Source: a virus
DNA length: 64,000 nt
IMG/VR virus record: IMGVR_UViG_3300025815_002670
Coordinates: 1 to 64,000 of that record
Reading direction: 5' to 3' (one strand)
Positions within the stretch are counted from its first letter, which is position 1. The number at the start of each line of letters is the position of its first letter. Both the position numbers and the translations under genes were made by a program. Positions 38,175-49,137 of the stretch are shown in pieces. Under the pieces are notes generated by a model. The model did no database searches. It was given only the letters and a program-made list of their open reading frames with translations, and was not told where the DNA came from.

Positions 38175-39343
38175 TGGGAAATAGAACAAGAAGTTATTCA
38201 AGATACACTCAAAATGTTGAAGAAGGTTTTGCAAATGCAGACTTTTCACAAGAAGTCTACACCGAAGAGCAACTACCAGTTCCTGAAACTTCTAAGAATC
38301 TTCTCCCCCCACCCGAGCAAGATGCTAGGATTGGTGAAGCAGGTTCTAGCGATACTCTCGATCCTTATGACGGGAGTCTGGAGCCCTTTGAAAATGCAGG
38401 CTTGCAGAACAAGAAACTCAAAGAAAAACTACCAGCCTACAATGCCTCGGACAGCGAGACAGTAACATCCGGCCAGAACAACACCCACATCATCCTCGGC
38501 AGGGATCGTTGGGGCGGTCCTGAGACGGGCTACGGTGGCTTAGGGCACACGCGAGCAGGTGCAATAGACATTGTGGTCGGCTTACAGGGCTGGAGCCCTG
38601 GTGAGGCTGGTAAGACCGGAGAGAGAGGTGAGTGGATCCCTGGTCGAGCAGATAAGAACTTTGGTTCACTTAACCGAGACATTTCACCGGGAGATGCAGC
38701 GCGAATCTACATTTCTCAAAGAGCCGACATTGATGATTATTTTGACATCTGCGATGGCTTCGTCGGACGTTCTTATTCTGACTCCGCGATCGCGATGAAG
38801 GCAGACTCAATCCGAGTTATTGCAAGAAAGGGAATCAAACTAGTAACGCAGAAGAACCCTCCAGGTCGAAACTCAATAAATGGTAAGATTGGGACAGTCT
38901 ATGGAATCGACCTAATCGCCGGCAACAGAGACTTCAAGACTGGACTAGAAGGATTAACTATTGGAAATCCAGAGTTCCCCGGTGGGAGAGAAATAAACTA
39001 CTTACAGCCGATTCCAAAAGGCGACAACCTACAAGAGTATCTTTCAAAACTTCACGACAATGTTCAGTTACTTAACAGTATTTTGTCTGGTCTTATTCAG
39101 ATAACTTGGAACATCGCAGATAACACCATTAGTCCAGATGCGGTCATAGGTCCGCTATCTTTCGGAAGTTTCACTGTTCCGCCACCATCCGATTTCACAA
39201 ATTGGTTTGAGTATGTTATTCTTTCACTAAAGCAGTGGTTCAAATTGTGGGCGACAAGACAAGAGATGCTTGCTTACAAAATTGACTATTTAGAACCTGT
39301 TGGCTCTCTATATATTAATAGCCGACACAATAGGACAAACTAA
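38174..39343 (+). CDS. Baseplate or spike-related virion protein
   Basis: 389 residues. A Pro/Glu-rich N-terminus is followed by THIILGRDRWGG and GLGHTRAGAIDIVVGLQGW near 98-140. AIAMKADSIRVIARKGIKLV near 200-220 resembles the strands of gp5/VgrG-type beta-prisms, so it may form or cap the central spike next to the lysozyme gene. The C-terminal third is helical. No close family is recognised. Confidence 0.6.
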   Translation: MGNRTRSYSRYTQNVEEGFANADFSQEVYTEEQLPVPETSKNLLPPPEQDARIGEAGSSDTLDPYDGSLEPFENAGLQNKKLKEKLPAYNASDSETVTSGQNNTHIILGRDRWGGPETGYGGLGHTRAGAIDIVVGLQGWSPGEAGKTGERGEWIPGRADKNFGSLNRDISPGDAARIYISQRADIDDYFDICDGFVGRSYSDSAIAMKADSIRVIARKGIKLVTQKNPPGRNSINGKIGTVYGIDLIAGNRDFKTGLEGLTIGNPEFPGGREINYLQPIPKGDNLQEYLSKLHDNVQLLNSILSGLIQITWNIADNTISPDAVIGPLSFGSFTVPPPSDFTNWFEYVILSLKQWFKLWATRQEMLAYKIDYLEPVGSLYINSRHNRTN

Positions 39344-42300
39344 TGACAATAAGAGTAAACAGAAGTGGCAGATCTGCCTATGAAGAGTTTGCAACAGAAG
39401 GCGAGTTAGAAGAACTTAGGAACTCTAACTTTAGTTTCGGCCAGGCTGGTCCGGCAATTGACCAAGCGGGGGCTGCTCTCGATGTTCAGCCGCCACCTGC
39501 TCCCCGCTCGCTGGGTCCAGATCCGTTCAGCCCTGTCCTAACCGAAGCCGCATTGGCAGAGGCTGGTCTCGATGTTGAACGTTTCAAATTTCTTGTTTGT
39601 GATCCACGCCCTGGCCTAGAAGAACCTGATCCTTGTCCTATTTGTCGTCCAAACCCGTTTGCCTATGTCCCAGATTATCGAATGATGGGCGAAGGCGAAA
39701 CATTCTTTGACGGCAAAGACTGCACGCAATGCATCGTCTATACCTTTGATTCCCCGGCAGTCGAAGGCGGTGTTCCGATCGAGAAGTTTGAGAGAGACGG
39801 AAAGTTCATTAATGAACAGAAAGAGCGCGCTGTAAAATACGCTCTTGACCTATTCAATAAGTCTGAGTTCATCACTGTTTACACTTATATTGAGAAGCCG
39901 CCAAGAGTCGACAAGTTCAACATTCTTGGAGGAGCAGCAGTTGGTGCTGTCGTCGGTTCAGCAGGAGGCATCCCTGGCGCTGTCATCGGAGCCGGCATCG
40001 GTGGTGTCTTAGATTACATGATTCCTCCAAAGGTTCCTGGCTACGACTTGGAAACTAGAGAAGAGAATGTCGTCGATTCGCTCGTCGCTCTTGCAACAAC
40101 AGAATATCATGTTCCAATCCAAAGAAAGTCTCGCACAAGACTTCTAATCAAGATCCCTGTCGAGGTTTTTGATCGCCTACCAGAGCGACTAGTCCAAGAG
40201 CCAGACACAGAGTTCGAAACAAAATTAGAAGTTACTTATCAAGGAAACCAGTTTGTCCCTACTCTACGTCGCATCTCCAAGGCTTTCAATGTCTACCACG
40301 GAGAGTCAAAGCGCTGGGCGACCTATGAAGGTGGACGTTTCGTTACAGCAACATCGTTCGCTGAATCTTCTAACAACTCAGACACAAGGGAGCGTGTTTA
40401 CCTAAATCTTGAGAAAGAAGCAGATCAAATAGACATTTTTAGAGATGCAGTAAAAGACTGGATTACCAGGAAAGAAATCGGAATGTCTTTTAGTCCTCTA
40501 CGACCAAACCGCGTTCCAGAGAAGATAACGTTCAAGTTCAAGAAAAAGGACAATAACCCGGAAGAGATCGAACTAAGACAAGTTGTCTTCAATAAGCCTG
40601 GCTGTGAAGATGTTACGATCGGAAAGAACGGGCGCTACAAGGGCCTTTTTAGAGAACTAAACGCATCCATAAAGAGGATCGACTCAAGGACTCTTTACTA
40701 CATCGGTTCAGGCCCAGAAATAGACACAGATCTAACTGCAAGAACCCCCACGCCTTGGCTACAAGTCGTCACCGACTACACTTACCCGCCATTGGAAGTT
40801 CTTTACGGAAGCAACGGAAACACGATCTACGATCAGAACAGAATAGACAAGTGCCTTGTGAAGAACACGAGCGTTGATGAAGACTTCGACCAGTTGATGT
40901 CCGGCATTGAAGACACTGTTCTTGGCGCACCAGATGCGTTCTTGGAGGCTTTCTCTAGGGGTGACGACCCTCTCTCCTGTAACACGGAAGGAAACGCTTT
41001 AGAAAAGGCTGGGCAGGCGTTTGCAACGACACCTGAACGCGCTTCGCAGATCCTAAACGCTTCCATCGCCGAAGCAAAGAGGAAGGTCGCAGTAGACGAT
41101 CCTTATCTCGCGATTGTCTTAGACGAGATCGGTGCAGCAGCAAAGGCAGCAAGGTCTTCTACAAACCAGTTCTTTTCGGAAGACGCAGTTGATTTAGGAG
41201 ATGGCGTGACTGTCAGCAATGACAGCGGCCTGGAAAACACCCCAAAGAATAGAAGAGAGACCAGAAAAGCTTTTAGAGACTACTACCGAGACAACCAGAA
41301 AGGCTTTATGGCTCGCGTCAACGACCGCATTGGTTGGTGTGGTTGGCTCGCACTTATCAAAGCAGCCGCTGACTGTGTTGCCAAGGGTCTTGGAGAAGAG
41401 AGTTCAACAAAGGCTCTTGCAAAGGCTGCCTTTGGCGCAATGGACGACAACTACCTTGGAAGGTCTTTCCTTGGCCTCCCACCAGAAGAACAGCAACGCA
41501 TTGCAGACAGGATCCAGTCAGAACTTGGCGACGTTCCTGCTCCTTGGGACATTGGTTACCAAGCAGGCAACTATGCAGGTGGCTCTTTCTCACTGAGAGA
41601 ACGCAAACTTGCAAACCAAATAGCAGACGGGACATTACAGCCTGGGACTACTGAATATGAAGAGGCTGTTGCAGAGTTGAATTCTACTGGATTCAACGCC
41701 TTGCCAACGGCGGAACAATTAAAGCAAGCAGAGGCTATTGACAGCGGCGAAATCACTGGTTTTGAGGCCGAAAGAATAGGAGAAGAGCTTGCAGCGACAG
41801 GGTTCTTCGAGTTTGGTGTCCTAGAGTTTGAAGGCGAAAAAATCTATTCCATCGTCAGAACAACTGATTCAGAACAAGAACTCCTACAAAGACTAAGAGA
41901 GTTCAATCAAAACTTTGTCTTCGACAGCGAAAGTGTCGGCGGCTTTGGACTGGACTCGGAAGGCGAACTTGCTTTCAACCAACGAAACTCATCACAGGGT
42001 TCAGGCGGAACTTATGGTGAGGCCCTTGGTGATGTTCAAAAAGAGATCACCGATGCTTACCGCAGAGTGATCCTTGACACGGTTGGGGCCGACTCTCTGC
42101 TCCAGACAATGAATAGGATCCCAGGTGCTCCCATTGTCGCAAGACTTCTAAAGAACAGTCCTTGCAAAATCAACTCCCCGATCAAGGCGAACCCAAGACT
42201 TGACAACTTCCTAAACACTTTGGAGTTTGACATTTGTCAGTGGGATGTTGATCTGACGTTGCCAGTTTTCTCGACTGGCCCACTGGCTATTGGTGCCTTC

Positions 42301-45300
42301 TTACAGGATCTCACAACAAGACTTCTGCTTGCCTTAGTGAACACTATTATTGACACTGCTCTTGCTATTTTCGCGCAGATTCTAAAGTTCATCCTCGACA
42401 AACTACTTTCCCTTGCTTGTGAAACCCTCGGTGCTCTCGGCGCAAACCTTGCTGGCCTTGCTTCCGGCAACAACCAGTTCCTAAACCTTCTCCGCGAAAA
42501 CCTTTGCCCAGAGGCGACAGAAGAGGATCTACTTGAGTCTCTAAAGAAGTTATTCTCGGTTCTTGGCGGCGACAACTACCCATGCTTGCAGGAACTCTCT
42601 AACCAAGAAATGGCAAACTTTATCGAAGACATGTCCCTCATGCTTACACAGGGACAACTTCTTCAACTCCTTGCTGGTGAGGCGAACGAGGAAACGATCA
42701 GGCTTGCCCTTGAGGTTGCAGCAACCAGCAACTCTCCTTGCATCCGTGACGTTTTCAGTGATCCAGGTTCTATTCAGAACTTCTTCCCAGCCCTCGGCAC
42801 ATTCATCCCAGACCTCGATCGCCTTCGCGATGTCATTGGAACAACCCCGGCGGCTCTACAACCCATTTACCCATGTGCTCCAGAAGTCCTAACAAGGATC
42901 GATGATCTACGCTGCGATCTTCTCGGTCAGAAGGGACTTACAAAGCGTCAATGCCGCGAAGAGTTAGACAAACTAAAGGATCAGGCGGTTCAGGATCTAC
43001 AAGATCTCCTTGACCTCCTACAGAACGGCCCAATGTCTAACTTCCCTCCACTTAACAGCGAGCCTGGTTGTCCGCCAAATGGTTTCCTCCCAGCGGTTGA
43101 TCCGTTCCTTGCAGATGCAAACTCACAGATTACAGGCATCCTATTTGATAAGGTTGAAGAGGCCCATCTAAGAGATCTTATGGGTAACATTAACTTTGCA
43201 ACTGGTCATGGTGGAGTCTTAAATGCAGTTCTTTCAGACACGATGGGTCGAACGTTTAAGAAGCACAACTATGTTATTAGACACTTCGGGGCTCCATTAG
43301 CAGAAGATCTTGGATTCTTTGAAACCTACAGTGACAGCGCCATTCGTGAGCCTGGTTCAACTGGAAAGGGTAAGCCAATAGACATTTATGGCAATCAACT
43401 TACTGACGACGAAATTGGAAACTTTGCTAACTACTCAAGAGGAGGTTATCCTCCAACAGTCGGCGCTTGGCTTGCACAAAACTACAGAACATTTGAGCCA
43501 GAGTTCAAAACCGTCAATATTCCAGGCGGCTACGACAGTGTTGACGAGGCCCTAAGGGAACTTGAAAAGACAGAAAAGAAGAACAGAGAAAGAATCAAAG
43601 CACGAAAGAAGTACCTAAGGCTTTGGATCGATGAGTTCAACTTTGATAGAAGAAAGACCTGGCCAGAGAAATACCAAAGAGCAGCAGACGACCTACTAGT
43701 CGGTGCAGAAAGGGAAATCTTTGGGCCAGACCCGACAAAAGAGACGATGAAGCACGAGGTCAACTCTCCAGAACAGAGAGCGTTCAACGCGCTAAACGGA
43801 AAGAACATCAGTGTTGCCGGCGTTCTAACAGGAAACAAGGTTCCCAAGAAGTGGGACGACGACCTGAAGAGGAAGTTGAGAGACATCAAGATCGAAGGAA
43901 AGAGATTCGATCCCGAAGAGCATAAGTCTTTTGTCGACGCTTTCGGCAAAAAAGCAAGACTTATTCCGCTTCCAGACACTTCTTCCGCAGATGTTCGTTT
44001 GAAGTATGAGTCTTTCCCGGTTCAGAACAACAAGGGAGAGGATTTAGGTTCTCCTTACTCAGTTTCCGTGGAATATGATTACAACTTATTTGATGAAGAC
44101 GGGGAGTTGATCAAGGATAATGTTTACAACCTCAAAGTTGTTGAAGAGATTAGAAGTATCAAGGGTGATCCTCTAAAGAAAAATGAAATAAAGAAGGTTG
44201 GGCCTGACCTACCTCCCGAGTCGATCCTTGGCGATGAGTACAGTTTCACAAGTTATAACCTTAAGATCAGAGGAACTGACGACCAAGATGTTGTAAGGCT
44301 TCTTGAAACGCTAGACGCTTCAAATGACATTCCAGATTCTTATCAGATAGAATATCTTTTCAGATATTTTGAAAGTATCTACCGAGAAGCAACAGACAGC
44401 ACAGACAGGAGAATAAGAGAGGTTTCATCGGAGGCAGGGCTAAGAAGATACTTCAAGGGTCCAAAGTCACCAGATGAAAAAATAAATGTTTTTGACTCCA
44501 TAAACTCTGGTTTCTTGCAAAGACTTTCTTACCTTATTTCAACCGGCCAAACTGGAAAGGGAAACAAGGGGCAAAAAGCACCTGAAGATTATGATGTTGG
44601 TAGAAGAAAAGAAAATCAAAACGAAGACAGAAGAAACAAAATCGATCTAAACCAGTTTTCAAAGGCGTTCAAGTTTGGCTATGACCCCTACAAGCAGCCA
44701 AAAATCACTTACATGGATGCTGAAAAGTATGGTGGTCTTCTTGGAAAAAGAGATCCTAAAAATGCTCCAAAGCCATTCTATGTCGAGGCCCGTCGATATG
44801 ATGGTTGGATGGACATAGCGGACGCCCTTATCCCGGAGTTAGACGGGTGTGAACCATCTTCTAAGCCAATCTTTGAACTGTCCGATGTAAAAGAGATTGT
44901 TGACAACTTTACAAACACAGTCCCAAGAGACGAGCGCCTTCAAGGAGATCCGCTATGTGTGGTCGAAGCACCTTTTGACAGAATCTTAGCACCAGAAGAT
45001 GCAGGCCGAATCGAAGGAGCAATCCGAGCAATAATCAGAATCTATGCTTTAGACGTATTTTTGCGAGCAGTTCCGGTGCTTACAGCTTTCGAAGTCAACA
45101 GCGTTAACTATGATAACCTTCTTGAATCTTTCATTGCAGAGAGAATGAGGCAAGGACTCTATGAAGACGGTGTTCGCCGCTCAAACGCCACAGACGAAGA
45201 ATACTACTTCCGTTTCATTGAGCAAGTTGCTAATAACACAGTAAGAAAGATCGATGCCGGCCTCTTAACAAGAGAGAGCGAGCCAGGAGCAGCCGACGGA

Positions 45301-46890
45301 GACTTTAACGCAGCAGAAGAAGAGGCCCTTAATAGAATCATCAAAACCGTCAACGGCTACTACAGGCAGTTCGCCGGTCAACCAGAGACACTTTCCGATG
45401 TTGCCATCAAGACACAGGACGCATTCAAGAGACTCTTCTCTACACCAGCTTCAAGCAAGGTTATTCAGGTAGGCTCAGGAAGTTCCAGGTTCAGCAAGGT
45501 TCAGGCGAAGGCTGCTAAGAGGTTGGCATTTGAGCAGACACTGAGAGAAAATGAAGCAGACGCTCTTGTCCTCCTTGGTCCATACATCAGAGAGGAACTT
45601 GAGGCTCTAAAGACTAAGTTTGTTGGAACGCTACCCGCTCTTGTCACAAACGTGGATCACCTTTTCTGCGTAAACAACGAGTGGATCCGAGGGTCTGTCT
45701 TTGAAGGCGGCCCATTTGATGTCCAGTCAGATCCGAGAGACGGAACGACACACAACATCCAAAAGTTGAAGACCAACGGCGAACTTCGTCCAAAGCAGTT
45801 CAACCCTAACTTCAAGCGCTCCCAGCCAGACACGGAGTGGCCATTTGTTCTTGAAAAGTACATCAAGATCGAAGACAAGTCGCGACGAGTCCAAGGTGTT
45901 TCAAAGCGCGCAGAAAACCTTTACAATGTTGTCAACATTAAGGACTGGGATCGTTATGTCAAGGAAAAGAAGGCCGAGGGCCTAAGGGGCGACATTTCCG
46001 AGTTCTGGGGTGAGCCAACACCTTCTGGCGAGACCGAGTTCATCGAAAACCACAACCACACCTACGAAATCGATTTCAAGGGTAATGGAAGAACGTCAGT
46101 TCACACCGATGCTCTCGGAAACACTCACTATCACGAGATTGTAAATGGGGAAGTCCAGAGGTCAAGGTTAAATGCACAGGACAACGGACACGTTCACAAC
46201 ATTCCCGTCGAAGGCTGGAAGTTTGGTTTGAGAATCTGCTACATGCCGACAAAGGCGTCTCATGGGCCGTTTGTTGAAATGAACAGGGAACTCATAACAC
46301 AAGAACAGATCATGAACAACAAGGCTTTCAGCGTAACAGGCAAGGAAGGCAACAATAGAGTTCTAATCCCGATCGCTTCCGCAGAACTCCCAATCCCAGA
46401 TCAGGAGTTCACGAACTTTGACCCGAACTCTTACGATGTCTACTGTCTCATAGAAGAACTCGTAAAGACCCCAGAGTACAAGACATTATTCAAGTACATT
46501 TTCCCCATCCCAAGATACACCTCGCTACTCGCAGTTCACAGCACTATGTCATTCTTTGACGCAATCGGCAATAGTGGCTACCCAAGCGAGGGTGGAGACA
46601 TGTGGGAAGTTGCCGGTGGAAGAAAAGGCAAGAAGTTTAGAAAGTGGGTTCGTGGACCGCAGGCTTTCAAGGATTCACGACAAAAAGCAAAGATTCTTTT
46701 CACAAGTCTTTACGAGTCGGCACAAGCCATCGACTTCGACGCTGGCAACCCAACTGACCCCGTAAGAGGTCCAGATTCTATTAGAGAACTAATTAGACCA
46801 AAGGTTAACTTTGAAGACGGCTTACGTTGGTGGGAGAGAGGAAGACTATTGAGTCGCCCGTTCAATAAGGACGGAGAGGAATGCGAATAA
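39343..46890 (+). CDS. Giant virion protein, 2515 residues
   Basis: Position between the lysozyme/spike genes and gp25 marks it as a tail or baseplate protein. Near 85-125 it has two Cys pairs, CPIC and CTQC, as in a zinc knuckle. Residues about 195-225 form a glycine zipper (AAVGAVVGSAGGIPGAVIGA). Residues about 976-1041 are strongly hydrophobic (LLLALVNTIIDTALAIFAQI). Near 2235-2286 lie many His (ENHNHTYEI, GNTHYHEI, NGHVHNI). The hydrophobic parts could enter the host membrane during DNA entry, as tape-measure-like proteins do; this is inferred. No frameshift seen. Confidence 0.65.
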   Translation: MTIRVNRSGRSAYEEFATEGELEELRNSNFSFGQAGPAIDQAGAALDVQPPPAPRSLGPDPFSPVLTEAALAEAGLDVERFKFLVCDPRPGLEEPDPCPICRPNPFAYVPDYRMMGEGETFFDGKDCTQCIVYTFDSPAVEGGVPIEKFERDGKFINEQKERAVKYALDLFNKSEFITVYTYIEKPPRVDKFNILGGAAVGAVVGSAGGIPGAVIGAGIGGVLDYMIPPKVPGYDLETREENVVDSLVALATTEYHVPIQRKSRTRLLIKIPVEVFDRLPERLVQEPDTEFETKLEVTYQGNQFVPTLRRISKAFNVYHGESKRWATYEGGRFVTATSFAESSNNSDTRERVYLNLEKEADQIDIFRDAVKDWITRKEIGMSFSPLRPNRVPEKITFKFKKKDNNPEEIELRQVVFNKPGCEDVTIGKNGRYKGLFRELNASIKRIDSRTLYYIGSGPEIDTDLTARTPTPWLQVVTDYTYPPLEVLYGSNGNTIYDQNRIDKCLVKNTSVDEDFDQLMSGIEDTVLGAPDAFLEAFSRGDDPLSCNTEGNALEKAGQAFATTPERASQILNASIAEAKRKVAVDDPYLAIVLDEIGAAAKAARSSTNQFFSEDAVDLGDGVTVSNDSGLENTPKNRRETRKAFRDYYRDNQKGFMARVNDRIGWCGWLALIKAAADCVAKGLGEESSTKALAKAAFGAMDDNYLGRSFLGLPPEEQQRIADRIQSELGDVPAPWDIGYQAGNYAGGSFSLRERKLANQIADGTLQPGTTEYEEAVAELNSTGFNALPTAEQLKQAEAIDSGEITGFEAERIGEELAATGFFEFGVLEFEGEKIYSIVRTTDSEQELLQRLREFNQNFVFDSESVGGFGLDSEGELAFNQRNSSQGSGGTYGEALGDVQKEITDAYRRVILDTVGADSLLQTMNRIPGAPIVARLLKNSPCKINSPIKANPRLDNFLNTLEFDICQWDVDLTLPVFSTGPLAIGAFLQDLTTRLLLALVNTIIDTALAIFAQILKFILDKLLSLACETLGALGANLAGLASGNNQFLNLLRENLCPEATEEDLLESLKKLFSVLGGDNYPCLQELSNQEMANFIEDMSLMLTQGQLLQLLAGEANEETIRLALEVAATSNSPCIRDVFSDPGSIQNFFPALGTFIPDLDRLRDVIGTTPAALQPIYPCAPEVLTRIDDLRCDLLGQKGLTKRQCREELDKLKDQAVQDLQDLLDLLQNGPMSNFPPLNSEPGCPPNGFLPAVDPFLADANSQITGILFDKVEEAHLRDLMGNINFATGHGGVLNAVLSDTMGRTFKKHNYVIRHFGAPLAEDLGFFETYSDSAIREPGSTGKGKPIDIYGNQLTDDEIGNFANYSRGGYPPTVGAWLAQNYRTFEPEFKTVNIPGGYDSVDEALRELEKTEKKNRERIKARKKYLRLWIDEFNFDRRKTWPEKYQRAADDLLVGAEREIFGPDPTKETMKHEVNSPEQRAFNALNGKNISVAGVLTGNKVPKKWDDDLKRKLRDIKIEGKRFDPEEHKSFVDAFGKKARLIPLPDTSSADVRLKYESFPVQNNKGEDLGSPYSVSVEYDYNLFDEDGELIKDNVYNLKVVEEIRSIKGDPLKKNEIKKVGPDLPPESILGDEYSFTSYNLKIRGTDDQDVVRLLETLDASNDIPDSYQIEYLFRYFESIYREATDSTDRRIREVSSEAGLRRYFKGPKSPDEKINVFDSINSGFLQRLSYLISTGQTGKGNKGQKAPEDYDVGRRKENQNEDRRNKIDLNQFSKAFKFGYDPYKQPKITYMDAEKYGGLLGKRDPKNAPKPFYVEARRYDGWMDIADALIPELDGCEPSSKPIFELSDVKEIVDNFTNTVPRDERLQGDPLCVVEAPFDRILAPEDAGRIEGAIRAIIRIYALDVFLRAVPVLTAFEVNSVNYDNLLESFIAERMRQGLYEDGVRRSNATDEEYYFRFIEQVANNTVRKIDAGLLTRESEPGAADGDFNAAEEEALNRIIKTVNGYYRQFAGQPETLSDVAIKTQDAFKRLFSTPASSKVIQVGSGSSRFSKVQAKAAKRLAFEQTLRENEADALVLLGPYIREELEALKTKFVGTLPALVTNVDHLFCVNNEWIRGSVFEGGPFDVQSDPRDGTTHNIQKLKTNGELRPKQFNPNFKRSQPDTEWPFVLEKYIKIEDKSRRVQGVSKRAENLYNVVNIKDWDRYVKEKKAEGLRGDISEFWGEPTPSGETEFIENHNHTYEIDFKGNGRTSVHTDALGNTHYHEIVNGEVQRSRLNAQDNGHVHNIPVEGWKFGLRICYMPTKASHGPFVEMNRELITQEQIMNNKAFSVTGKEGNNRVLIPIASAELPIPDQEFTNFDPNSYDVYCLIEELVKTPEYKTLFKYIFPIPRYTSLLAVHSTMSFFDAIGNSGYPSEGGDMWEVAGGRKGKKFRKWVRGPQAFKDSRQKAKILFTSLYESAQAIDFDAGNPTDPVRGPDSIRELIRPKVNFEDGLRWWERGRLLSRPFNKDGEECE
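41278..41300 (+). repeat. 23-base exact repeat, copy A
   Basis: These 23 bases, coding for DYYRDNQK in the 2515-residue protein, recur exactly at 61258-61280 in the last gene. The reading frame is the same in both. The flanking sequence is unrelated. Confidence 0.7.
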
Positions 46891-46902
46891 AGGAGGAGAA
46901 TT

Positions 46903-47304
46903 ATGGCAGAGGGACTATCCGTTGCACTACCACTTAGAATAGATCCAATTGACGGTGCTTATGGACTGAACAGGACACTAACCCAGGTAGCCGCACAGAA
47001 CTTGCGAATGGTTATTCTGACTTCTCCAGGGGAAAGAATAATGTTTCCAGATTTTGGCGTTGGAGTAAGAAGATATTTATTCGAACAAAACACCAGTGCA
47101 ACTTTAGGGTTGATACGAAGTAGAATAGAACAGCAGGTGTCGACATATCTTCCATACATTAGGATCCTTGATTTAAGCGTTGATAGCCCTGAAGTTGTTG
47201 GAGCAGTTGTCGAAACAGATAAGTCAACAGTTCTCATAAGAATTCGTTATTCAGTCCCGTCCGCCAATGTCGTTTCAGACTTAACTATTCCTGTTTCAAG
47301 TTAA
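46903..47304 (+). CDS. 25: Baseplate wedge protein gp25-like
   Basis: 133 residues. LRMVILTSPGERIMFPDFGVGVRRYLFE near 35-62 is the core motif of the gp25/GpW family, and the flanking strands fit its length (132 in T4). It joins the baseplate wedge to the sheath. AAGGAGGAG lies before the start. Position before the gp6-type gene is as in T4-related phages. Confidence 0.93.
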   Translation: MAEGLSVALPLRIDPIDGAYGLNRTLTQVAAQNLRMVILTSPGERIMFPDFGVGVRRYLFEQNTSATLGLIRSRIEQQVSTYLPYIRILDLSVDSPEVVGAVVETDKSTVLIRIRYSVPSANVVSDLTIPVSS

Positions 47305-47310
47305 GTTTTG

Positions 47311-47320
47311 TACTATTTAT
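47311..47320 (+). promoter_or_regulatory. ACTAYTTAY box, copy 7
   Basis: TACTATTTAT lies in the short gap between the gp25- and gp6-type genes, 17 bases before the ATG at 47338, with CTGGAG between. It would restart late transcription inside the baseplate block. Confidence 0.5.
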
Positions 47321-47337
47321 AACTGGAGAACCTTTTT

Positions 47338-49137
47338 ATGGCTAAAAGAACATTTCCTATTGACTACACAAGTCGCGACTTTAGTTCTATCCGCGACGAT
47401 CTCATAAACTACACAAAGAGATATTACCCTGATACTTTCAAGGATTTTAGTGAGGCATCTTTCGGTTCTCTAATGCTTGATACAGTCGCCTACGTCGGCG
47501 ACATTATGTCTTTTTACCTTGATTATCAGGTAAATGAGTCCTTCCTTGATACTGCATCAGAATACGACAATGTTCTTCGCCTCGCAAGACAGGCGGGCTA
47601 CAAATTTACAGGACCAAACTCCACAACAGGAATGGTCTCGGTCTATGCAGTAGTTCCGGCAAACTCAGTTGGTCTTGGGCCAAATAATGATTATTTGCCC
47701 ATCTTAAAGAGAAACACAACCTTCTCTTCCACCTCGGGCGCAAGTTTCATTCTTTTAGAAGACATTCGTTTTGATGAACCTTCTAACGATGTCGTCGCAG
47801 CAAACATTGATGATGCAACAGGAAACCCATCAAGTTATGCTGTGAAAGCAATGGGCCAGGTCATTTCAGGCGAGTTTGGTGTAACAAATATTGACATTGG
47901 CGCTTTTGAGCGTTTTAAAAAGGTCCGCATAAGTGAACCAAATTTAGTTGAAATCATCAGTGTTTTTGATTCAGAGGGTCACGAATACTTTGAAGTCGAA
48001 TATCTTTCACAAGATGTGGTCTACAAAGCAGTTCCGAACAGAGACGAAAACACCAGAGACAATGCCCCGTCTTTAATAAGACCTTTCAACGCAACACGTC
48101 GCTTTACAGTCACAAAAAATAGAAGAACGACAACCCTACAGTTTGGCTTCGGCTCGGACACAGAGATCGCAACACCTGGCCTTGCTGAGCCGTCAAACGT
48201 TGTTCTTCAAAGACAAGCAAAGAACTACGTTACAGACGCGATCTTCGATCCATCTGACCTTGTTGGGTCGGACAAATTGGGCATCGGGCCGGCAAACACA
48301 ACTCTAACCATCACTTATCGCTTGAACACCTCGAACAACGCCAACGCAGCCATCGGAGCGGTCAACAGGATCACAAACTCTCTTGTTGAGTTCAATAATC
48401 CAAGCATAGCAAACAACTCAACAGCAAGAACAGTCGCTGCTTCCTTTGAGTGCTTCAACGAGGAGCCAATCGTCGGCTCTGTAAGGAACCCAAACGTTGA
48501 GGAAATAAGACAGCAGGCTTTAAACATCTTTCCAGCCCAGTCCCGCGCCGTCACTTCTACAGACTACGAAGCAATGGTTTACGCAATGCCAGGACACCTT
48601 GGGGCGGTAAAGCGCTGCCGTGTCCTAAGAGACCAGGACTCGATCAAACGAAATCTAAACGTCTACGTCATTTCCGAAGACACACAGGGCAAGTTGGTTC
48701 AGTCTAACTCCGCTTTGAAAGAAAACCTCAAAATCCATCTCAACCGCTACAGAATGATCAACGACACAGTTGACATCCTTGACGCCAAGATCGTCAACGT
48801 CGGCATCGAGTTTGAGGTTGTTGCCTCCGAAGAGATCAACAAGTTCGAAGTCCTTGACAATGCAACAACAGCGCTTATTGCTGCTTTCGGATCAAAGACA
48901 ATGTTCATCGGCGAGCGTTTCTACATAACGGATGTTTTCACCGCCCTCAACAAAGTAAGAGGCGTGGCAGATACAGCGAAGGTCAAACTAGTTAGCAAGA
49001 GGGGAACGAACTACTCTTCTTCGACACTTAACATCGATCAGTTTATGTCCCTCGACGGACGCTACCTTTCAGTCCCCGACAACGTGATCCTTGAGATCAA
49101 GTTCCCAAGAATTGACATTAGAGGAACCGTAAGATAA
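47338..49137 (+). CDS. 6: Baseplate wedge protein gp6-like (baseplate J family)
   Basis: 599 residues. The start FPIDYTSRDFSSIRDDLINYTKRYYPD and FSEASFGSLMLDTVAYVGD, FYLDYQVNESFLDTA near 38-78 are the N-terminal signature of gp6/baseplate J proteins. The middle has IRQQALNIFPAQSRAVTSTDYEAMV near 389-413, also typical. gp6 forms the ring of the inner baseplate. Length is close to T4 gp6 (660). TAATG couples it to the next gene. Confidence 0.92.
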   Translation: MAKRTFPIDYTSRDFSSIRDDLINYTKRYYPDTFKDFSEASFGSLMLDTVAYVGDIMSFYLDYQVNESFLDTASEYDNVLRLARQAGYKFTGPNSTTGMVSVYAVVPANSVGLGPNNDYLPILKRNTTFSSTSGASFILLEDIRFDEPSNDVVAANIDDATGNPSSYAVKAMGQVISGEFGVTNIDIGAFERFKKVRISEPNLVEIISVFDSEGHEYFEVEYLSQDVVYKAVPNRDENTRDNAPSLIRPFNATRRFTVTKNRRTTTLQFGFGSDTEIATPGLAEPSNVVLQRQAKNYVTDAIFDPSDLVGSDKLGIGPANTTLTITYRLNTSNNANAAIGAVNRITNSLVEFNNPSIANNSTARTVAASFECFNEEPIVGSVRNPNVEEIRQQALNIFPAQSRAVTSTDYEAMVYAMPGHLGAVKRCRVLRDQDSIKRNLNVYVISEDTQGKLVQSNSALKENLKIHLNRYRMINDTVDILDAKIVNVGIEFEVVASEEINKFEVLDNATTALIAAFGSKTMFIGERFYITDVFTALNKVRGVADTAKVKLVSKRGTNYSSSTLNIDQFMSLDGRYLSVPDNVILEIKFPRIDIRGTVR

